A stretch of 12,233 bases of DNA from Syntrophomonadaceae bacterium (GTDB taxonomy: Bacteria > Bacillota > Dethiobacteria > DTU022), in assembly GCA_007131435.1 (NCBI GenBank), contig SLQM01000082.1:1-12233 (forward strand). Direction: 5' to 3'. A model generated the notes under the pieces. That model saw only the letters and a program-made list of their open reading frames with translations, made no database searches and was not told where the DNA came from. The translations under genes and the position numbers were made by a program. This document shows, in pieces, positions 7,941 to 12,233 of the stretch. The stretch's first letter is position 1. The number at the start of each line of letters is the position of its first letter.

Positions 7941-9773
7941 ATGGCTCAAGGTATACCGGAAGAAATAATTGATGAAATCAGGCAGAGAACAGATCTGGTT
8001 GGTCTTGCCGGCGAGTACTTTAAACTGGAAAGGCGGGGCAAAAATATGGTTGGCTTGTGCCCCTTTCACAATGAGAAAACTCCTTCTTTTACCGTATCTT
8101 CAGACAAACAGCTTTTTCACTGTTTTGGCTGTGGAGCTTCAGGTAATGCTTTTAGTCTGATCATGAAGTTGGAAAACATGGATTTTCCCGAGGCTGCCAG
8201 GTTTTTGGCAGCCAGGGCCGGGATCAGGATTCCGGAAGAGAAAAAGTTAAAAACTGCGGCAGATAATTTTAAAGAAAAAATATACAAACTGAATATGCTG
8301 GCCCTGAAATATTATGCTCACCAGCTGCATAACAGCAAAAATGGTAATAAAGCCCATGATTATTTATTAAAAAGAGGAATTGTGCATGATTCCATAGAAC
8401 TGTTTAAGCTGGGTTATGCGCCTGCTGAGTGGACGGGCTTTTTTAATTTTGCCAAAAGTAAAGGAGTTAGCCCGGAACTTATTGTCAAGGCTGGCCTTGC
8501 TTCGCCCGGCAGAGATAATAGCTATTATGACCGCTTCAGGGATCGGATTATATTTCCCATCTTTAGTATTAGCGGTAACGTAGCTGGTTTTGGTGGAAGA
8601 ACCCTTACTGACCATGAAAAAAGTGGGCCAAAATACCTGAATTCACCTCAGACATTGGTCTTTGATAAAGGTAATATGCTTTATGGGTTAAATTTTGCCC
8701 GTGAAGAAATAAGGCGTCAAAAAAAGGCGGTTGTGGTAGAAGGTTACACGGACGTCCTTTCTGCTTACCAGGTAGGAATAAGGAACGTGGTGGCTTCACT
8801 GGGAACAGCCCTAACTGAAAACCAATCCCGGCATTTGCGTCACCAGGCTGAAACAGTCATCACTGCTTACGATTCAGATACAGCAGGGGCTGCAGCTACC
8901 TGGAGAGGCCTGGCAATCTTGCAATCCACGGGCTGCCTGGTTCAAGTAGCAGAGCTCCCCGAAGGAGATGACCCGGATAGTTACATTCTCCGGGAAGGGG
9001 CAGAAGCTTTTACCAGCTTGGTTGATAATGCCAAACCGTTGATGAAATACAGGCTTGAAAAGCTGAAGGAAAGTTTTAACCTGGCTTCTGACAAAGGCAG
9101 GATTAGCTATTTAGATGAGCTTATGCCTTTCCTGTTGGCTGCAGTAAACCAGGTTGAGCAAGATTACTACTTGAAGAAAGCAGCTGAGGAGTTAAACGTT
9201 GACGAAGAAGCCCTGAGAAGCGAGTTGAAAAAAAGAAGGCGAAGCTCTGCTTCTTACAGGTTCAAGGAAAATGTCCAACAAGCTGAACAAAAGGAAATAG
9301 AAATAAAGCCTGAAGAAAAAATATTAATATCTTTAATGCTTCAGAGCAAGGAAATTGCTGATAAAGGGCGAAATTTATTAGAGCTGGACTTTTTTCAGGA
9401 TCAAAGGGTAAAAGCCGTTGTTTCTGAAATATGGGAAAGCCTTGACAAGGGCGAACTGGTAAGCGCAGAAAAGATAATCAACAGGTTTTCTGATCAGCAG
9501 CTGTCAAGCCTGGTTTCTAGCATTGCAACTGATCCCGCCTTGCAGGATTTACCGGATCAAATAGCGAAGCGAATGGCAGGGGATTGTGTCAAGAGAATAT
9601 ATCAAGCCTGGGCAGGGAAGAAACAACTTGTATTACAGAAAAGAATTAGAGCGCTTGAAGCCCAGGGAAATGAAAAGGAACTGGAACTTCTATTAAAAGA
9701 ACTTCAGCAGTTATTAATAAATAAAAAAAGTGTTTCTACCCGTTTAGAAGAAGGAGGGGATTTCAATGGCTAA
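7941..9773 (+). CDS. dnaG: DNA primase
   Basis: Makes the RNA primers for chromosome replication and works with the replicative helicase at the fork. Using the ATG at 7941 the protein has 610 residues, close to the usual 600. Visible parts are: the N-terminal CHC2 zinc finger with Cys40, His43, Cys61 and Cys64 (CPFH ... CFGC); the primase core; the TOPRIM catalytic domain with VVVEGYTDV (Glu267) and AYDSDTAG (Asp311, Asp313); and a helicase-binding C-terminal part rich in charged helices. The upstream in-frame ATG at 7926 would add MQVLI, which is not family-like and has no clear ribosome site. The ATG at 7941 gives MAQGIPEEIIDEIRQRTD, the standard N-terminus, with a modest AGGTG at 7930-7934. 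It overlaps rpoD by 8 bases, so primase and sigma factor are made from one transcript, the familiar macromolecular synthesis arrangement of Bacillota; rpsU is not adjacent. Confidence 0.97.
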   Translation: MAQGIPEEIIDEIRQRTDLVGLAGEYFKLERRGKNMVGLCPFHNEKTPSFTVSSDKQLFHCFGCGASGNAFSLIMKLENMDFPEAARFLAARAGIRIPEEKKLKTAADNFKEKIYKLNMLALKYYAHQLHNSKNGNKAHDYLLKRGIVHDSIELFKLGYAPAEWTGFFNFAKSKGVSPELIVKAGLASPGRDNSYYDRFRDRIIFPIFSISGNVAGFGGRTLTDHEKSGPKYLNSPQTLVFDKGNMLYGLNFAREEIRRQKKAVVVEGYTDVLSAYQVGIRNVVASLGTALTENQSRHLRHQAETVITAYDSDTAGAAATWRGLAILQSTGCLVQVAELPEGDDPDSYILREGAEAFTSLVDNAKPLMKYRLEKLKESFNLASDKGRISYLDELMPFLLAAVNQVEQDYYLKKAAEELNVDEEALRSELKKRRRSSASYRFKENVQQAEQKEIEIKPEEKILISLMLQSKEIADKGRNLLELDFFQDQRVKAVVSEIWESLDKGELVSAEKIINRFSDQQLSSLVSSIATDPALQDLPDQIAKRMAGDCVKRIYQAWAGKKQLVLQKRIRALEAQGNEKELELLLKELQQLLINKKSVSTRLEEGGDFNG

Positions 9774-10881
9774 AGATCTGGAGAAAACTCTATCTCTTGA
9801 AGATGTCCAACAAGAGCTTGTTGAACGTGGCAAAACCAAGGGCTCTATTAGTTATAAAGAGATCATTGAAACCCTGCAGCCATATGAATTGTCAGTGGAA
9901 GCGCTGGACAACTTTTATGATAAACTGGCGCAGCATGGAGTAGAAATCACCGATGATAGTGCAGCTGAAATGCAAAGCGATTCTGATGATGGCGATACTG
10001 AGGGTAGCAGCAAAAGCAGTGGAGAAGAATTGCTATCTGTACCGGAAGGGATCACTGTTAACGATCCTGTCAGGATGTACCTTAAGGAGATAGGTAAAAT
10101 ACCACTTTTAACCTCGGAAGAAGAGGTTGAACTTGCCAAGGCGATTGAAGAAAATGATGAAGATGCCCGCCGGCGATTGGCCGAGGCTAACCTTAGGCTT
10201 GTGGTCAGCATTGCTAAAAAATATGTCGGTAGGGGAATGCTGTTCCTGGATCTAATCCAGGAAGGCAACCTGGGGCTGATCAAGGCAGTTGAAAAGTTCG
10301 ATTACCGGAAAGGCTATAAATTTAGCACTTATGCAACCTGGTGGATAAGGCAGGCCATTACCAGGGCCATTGCTGACCAGGCAAGAACAATCCGCATCCC
10401 GGTTCACATGGTTGAAACTATAAATAAGCTGATCCGTATTTCCAGGCAGCTGGTACAGGAACTTGGCCGCGAACCGCTCCCTGAAGAAATAGCTGCGGAA
10501 ATGAATATTAGTGAGGATCGGGTAAGGGAAATTCTTAAGATAGCCCAGGAACCTGTTTCACTGGAAACGCCAATTGGCGAGGAAGATGACAGCCATTTAG
10601 GGGACTTTATAGAAGATCATGAAGCACAGGCTCCTGCTGATGCCGCTGCATTTGAACTGCTCAAGGAACAGCTGGAAGATGTGCTTGATACCCTTTCTGC
10701 CCGCGAGGAAAAAGTTCTGCGGTTACGGTTCGGCCTGGATGACGGCCGTTCAAGAACCCTCGAAGAAGTTGGCCAGTACTTCGGGGTAACCAGGGAACGT
10801 ATTCGCCAAATAGAAGCTAAAGCACTTCGCAAACTGCGTCACCCGATGCGCAGCAAGCGCCTGCGTGACTACCTGGAATAA
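9766..10881 (+). CDS. rpoD: RNA polymerase primary sigma factor (sigma-A/sigma-70)
   Basis: Housekeeping sigma factor that directs RNA polymerase to -35/-10 promoters. Its 371 residues equal the length of Bacillus subtilis SigA. The N-terminal region 1.1 (about residues 1-65) is followed by an acidic, serine-rich linker (66-88). Region 1.2 begins at NDPVRMYLKEIG (99-110). Region 2 spans about 135-205 and includes NLRLVVSIAKKY and the DNA-melting and -10 reading stretch KFSTYATWWIRQAITRAI (185-202). Region 3 follows, with the GEEDDSHLGDFIED finger (271-284). Region 4.2 carries the -35 reading helix-turn-helix around GVTRERIRQIEAKALRKL (340-357). A very strong AAGGAGGGG (9751-9759) ends 6 bases before the ATG, inside the end of dnaG, so expression may exceed that of primase. 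No hairpin terminator follows; the stop is succeeded only by a T-tract, so transcripts may run into tRNA-Asn. Confidence 0.98.
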   Translation: MAKDLEKTLSLEDVQQELVERGKTKGSISYKEIIETLQPYELSVEALDNFYDKLAQHGVEITDDSAAEMQSDSDDGDTEGSSKSSGEELLSVPEGITVNDPVRMYLKEIGKIPLLTSEEEVELAKAIEENDEDARRRLAEANLRLVVSIAKKYVGRGMLFLDLIQEGNLGLIKAVEKFDYRKGYKFSTYATWWIRQAITRAIADQARTIRIPVHMVETINKLIRISRQLVQELGREPLPEEIAAEMNISEDRVREILKIAQEPVSLETPIGEEDDSHLGDFIEDHEAQAPADAAAFELLKEQLEDVLDTLSAREEKVLRLRFGLDDGRSRTLEEVGQYFGVTRERIRQIEAKALRKLRHPMRSKRLRDYLE

Positions 10882-10905
10882 GGCATATTTTTTTGTTTAG
10901 GGTAC

Positions 10906-10934
10906 TTGACGGTTTTACCTGCTTTCAGTATAAT
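10906..10934 (+). promoter_or_regulatory. Sigma-A promoter for tRNA-Asn
   Basis: TTGACG (10906-10911) and a perfect TATAAT (10929-10934) are separated by 17 bases. The expected start near 10941 is about 10 bases before the mature tRNA-Asn 5' end, which fits a short leader removed by RNase P. Confidence 0.9.
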
Positions 10935-10951
10935 ACTAATGCCAGTAATGC

Positions 10952-11026
10952 TCCTCAGTAGCTCAATGGCAGAGCGACCGGCTGTTAACCGGTAGGTTGT
11001 AGGTTCGAGTCCTACCTGGGGAGCCA
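10952..11026 (+). tRNA. tRNA-Asn (anticodon GTT)
   Basis: A full cloverleaf of 75 bases. The acceptor stem TCCTCAG pairs with CTGGGGA with one T-G wobble; discriminator G and the CCA end are encoded. The D arm is GCTC...GAGC, the anticodon stem ACCGG/CCGGT encloses CTGTTAA with anticodon GTT at 10984-10986, and the T arm GTAGG-TTCGAGT-CCTAC is canonical. It has its own promoter and stands alone between rpoD and a convergent gene. Confidence 0.97.
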
Positions 11027-11070
11027 TTTTTATGTACTTTATAAACTTTTATATATTTAGTGTAATTTGA

Positions 11071-11107
11071 AAAAGAGCAAACCCTCTTGCAGCGGTTTGC
11101 TCATTTA
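11071..11107. terminator. Hairpin terminator between convergent transcripts
   Basis: GAGCAAACC (11075-11083) pairs perfectly with GGTTTGCTC (11094-11102) around a 10-base loop. Read on the minus strand the stem is followed by TTTTTC, a proper terminator for the minus-strand gene ending at 11129. Read on the plus strand it is followed only by ATTTAAATT, so termination of tRNA-Asn transcription is probably weaker but likely. Confidence 0.8.
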
Positions 11108-11128
11108 AATTCAACACAAAAATAATAT

Positions 11129-11809
11129 TTAGCCAGCCTGTTTTTCCTTCTTCCAATCACAGCGGTTTCTTTTTGAACAGAAATCACAGGGTACAACACT
11201 ATTGTTAAGCTCCTTGCCGCGGGGGATGACAAAAGAAACAGATTTCCTGGGGATCATCAGGCAGCTTTCTGTTAGCCTCATCCCGATTTTATCCGCAGGC
11301 AGGATAGAAAAAACCTGTCGCTGCTGCTCTATCGGCCATCCTTCCTGGCCCGGTTGAGCTCTCATCCCCAGTGATAACTCTAATTCGCATGTTTCTTTGC
11401 TGATTATATCCTCAACTGATCGGGAAACATAGCCAATCGCGGCAATTCCAGCTCCATCAAGGGCAACCCCGGCCACAGGATTTTCACTCATCAACTCTTC
11501 AACCCTTTTTTCCAGGGCTTCTCCTATCGTACATACTGCCAGGTAGAGGTGGTCAGCGCCCGCAAAGGCTTTGCCAACCAGTGATCCTTCAAAACTGCCT
11601 CCTTCGAAGTCAATCTTCCGGTGTTCAAAGTCATTCACTTTAAGTAATTCATACATAGCAGCAGGTTTTAGTAAAGGCTTTGCTTCTGCTAAAATCGATT
11701 CAGCTGTGCTTATCAGCCTCTCTGATGCCCTTTCAGGGTCGATGCCCTGCCCTTTTAGGACATCCTCTGCCGTGAGTTCAAAGTCAAATTTATCTACAAT
11801 TGTGTACAT
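11129..11809 (-). CDS. Stand-alone methionine synthase activation-domain-like protein
   Basis: A 226-residue soluble protein resembling the C-terminal reactivation domain of cobalamin-dependent methionine synthase MetH, which binds S-adenosylmethionine to remethylate inactive cob(II)alamin. The best signals are MRAQPGQEGWP (149-159), aligning with the SAM-contacting RAAPGY region of E. coli MetH, and MRLTESCLMIPRKSVSFVI (177-195), aligning with MKLTESFAMWPGASVSGW. The N-terminal half contains a GIAAIGYVSRSVED helix region as in that fold. No homocysteine, folate or cobalamin-binding domain is attached. The end carries Cys208, Cys211 and Cys217 (CDFCSKRNRC), a possible metal or iron-sulfur site not found in E. 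coli MetH. The ATG at 11809 has GGAGG 8 bases upstream. Similar free-standing proteins in anaerobes may serve split methionine synthases or other corrinoid methyltransferases; no such partner lies in this window. Family is fairly sure, exact role open. Confidence 0.8.
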   Translation of the reverse strand: MYTIVDKFDFELTAEDVLKGQGIDPERASERLISTAESILAEAKPLLKPAAMYELLKVNDFEHRKIDFEGGSFEGSLVGKAFAGADHLYLAVCTIGEALEKRVEELMSENPVAGVALDGAGIAAIGYVSRSVEDIISKETCELELSLGMRAQPGQEGWPIEQQRQVFSILPADKIGMRLTESCLMIPRKSVSFVIPRGKELNNSVVPCDFCSKRNRCDWKKEKQAG

Positions 11810-11843
11810 CTAATATGCCTCCATCTTATTGAGCCTTTTTTTT

Positions 11844-11872
11844 ATTTTAACCTTTAGCCAAGTTCTTGACAA
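11844..11872 (-). promoter_or_regulatory. Sigma-A type promoter for the MetH-activation-like gene
   Basis: On the minus strand TTGTCA (complement of 11867-11872) and TAAAAT (complement of 11844-11849) are 17 bases apart. The start would fall near 11837, leaving a leader of about 28 bases that contains GGAGG before the ATG. Its -35 lies on the same bases as the -35 of the plus-strand tRNA promoter. Confidence 0.6.
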
Positions 11873-11895
11873 GAATAAAGGGGGTATGTTATATT
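11866..11895 (+). promoter_or_regulatory. Promoter of the tRNA cluster (extended -10)
   Basis: A perfect TTGACA (11866-11871) is followed after 18 bases by TATATT (11890-11895), with TGT immediately before it (11887-11889), an extended -10. Transcription should begin near 11902, about 46 bases before the first tRNA. Confidence 0.82.
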
Positions 11896-11947
11896 CATAT
11901 AGCTGTAAGGAGAGATGTTCAATAAAGGCCGCGATATAAAACGTTGC

Positions 11948-12023
11948 GGGCCCATAGCTCAGCTGGCAGAGCTACCGGCTCATAACCGGTTGGTCCCAGG
12001 TTCGAGTCCTGGTGGGCCCACCA
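11948..12023 (+). tRNA. tRNA with CAT anticodon (elongator Met or Ile2)
   Basis: A 76-base cloverleaf with encoded CCA. The acceptor GGGCCCA pairs fully with TGGGCCC, discriminator A; the anticodon stem ACCGG/CCGGT encloses CTCATAA, anticodon CAT at 11981-11983. It is not the initiator: position 1-72 is paired and the anticodon stem lacks the run of three G-C pairs next to the loop. It may be elongator tRNA-Met or the lysidine-modified tRNA-Ile2; C4-G69 and C5-G68 are Ile2-like by the E. coli TilS rules, but those rules may not hold here. First gene of the cluster. Confidence 0.93.
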
Positions 12024-12029
12024 AATCCT

Positions 12030-12105
12030 GGCCCCTTCGTCTAATCGGTTAGGACACCAGCCTTTCAAGCTGGCAGCAGGGGTTCGAATCCCCTAGGGGT
12101 CACCA
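12030..12105 (+). tRNA. tRNA-Glu (anticodon TTC)
   Basis: A 76-base cloverleaf with encoded CCA. The acceptor GGCCCCT pairs with AGGGGTC, with one G-T wobble, and the discriminator is A. The anticodon stem CCAGC/GCTGG encloses CTTTCAA with TTC at 12064-12066, and the T arm is AGGGG-TTCGAAT-CCCCT. It begins 6 bases after the preceding tRNA, so both are on one transcript. Confidence 0.97.
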
Positions 12106-12113
12106 TTTTACTT

Positions 12114-12188
12114 GGGCGAATAGCTCAGCGGGAGAGCACCTGCCTTACAAGCAGGGGGCCGCAGGTTCAAAACCTGCTTCGCCCACCA
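12114..12188 (+). tRNA. tRNA-Val (anticodon TAC)
   Basis: A 75-base cloverleaf with encoded CCA. The acceptor GGGCGAA pairs with TTCGCCC, discriminator A. The anticodon stem CCTGC/GCAGG encloses CTTACAA with TAC at 12146-12148. The T loop reads TTCAAAA between GCAGG and CCTGC. It starts 8 bases after tRNA-Glu and is the last gene of the cluster in this window. Confidence 0.97.
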
Positions 12189-12193
12189 AATAG

Positions 12194-12233
12194 AAAAGGT
12201 TTACGGCTATGATAAGCTGTAAGCCTTTTAATA
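12194..12233 (+). terminator. Intrinsic terminator after the tRNA cluster
   Basis: AAAAGGTTTACGGCT (12194-12208) pairs with AGCTGTAAGCCTTTT (12215-12229) over 15 positions with two G-T wobbles and an ATGATA loop; the descending arm ends in TTTT. It starts 6 bases after the tRNA-Val CCA. The window ends four bases after the stem, so the full T-tract cannot be judged. Confidence 0.8.

Noticed and set aside
11907..11950. AAGGAG followed closely by ATG (11915) ahead of the tRNA cluster, looking like a leader peptide
   Set aside because: The spacing is only two bases and the frame runs directly into the tRNA; it is better explained as the tRNA leader.
1..12233. CRISPR array, insertion sequence, prophage or defence island
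   Set aside because: No spaced direct repeats, transposase, integrase or defence-type genes are visible; tRNA genes are present but no attachment-site duplication or adjacent integrase was noticed.

Overview
The window is a stretch of bacterial chromosome of moderate GC content that looks like an anaerobic member of the Bacillota (Clostridia-type). The evidence is a two-subunit type glycyl-tRNA synthetase beta chain, a pyruvate phosphate dikinase paired with its dedicated regulator, primase directly followed by the housekeeping sigma factor, strong AAGGAG ribosome sites with two TTG starts, and two iron-sulfur or corrinoid-linked proteins typical of strict anaerobes. I cannot name the species from sequence alone.

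Left half, all on the plus strand: the end of glyS (its first codons lie before the window), then the PPDK regulatory protein gene and ppdK, which overlap by four bases and are presumably translated as a coupled pair. After an 88-base gap comes a 693-residue flavoprotein that joins a GltD/NfnB-like FAD/NAD(P) module, two ferredoxin clusters and a C-terminal MvhD/FlpD-like domain in one chain. A strong intrinsic terminator follows it and closes this block.

Middle: dnaG and rpoD overlap by 8 bases and form the core of the macromolecular synthesis operon. A separate consensus promoter right behind rpoD drives a tRNA-Asn gene. A hairpin terminator stands between tRNA-Asn and the next gene, which is convergent.

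Right end: a minus-strand gene encodes a stand-alone protein resembling the reactivation domain of cobalamin-dependent methionine synthase, with a C-terminal cysteine cluster. Its promoter and the promoter of a plus-strand tRNA cluster (CAT-anticodon tRNA, tRNA-Glu, tRNA-Val) are divergent and appear to share the same -35 region. A long hairpin after tRNA-Val, at the window edge, is the likely terminator of the cluster.

Most of the window is conserved housekeeping. The less ordinary items are the fused electron-transfer flavoprotein, the stand-alone corrinoid-activation-like protein and the shared divergent promoter. I see no mobile elements, CRISPR arrays, phage genes or defence systems. No gene-free stretch exceeds 300 bases.
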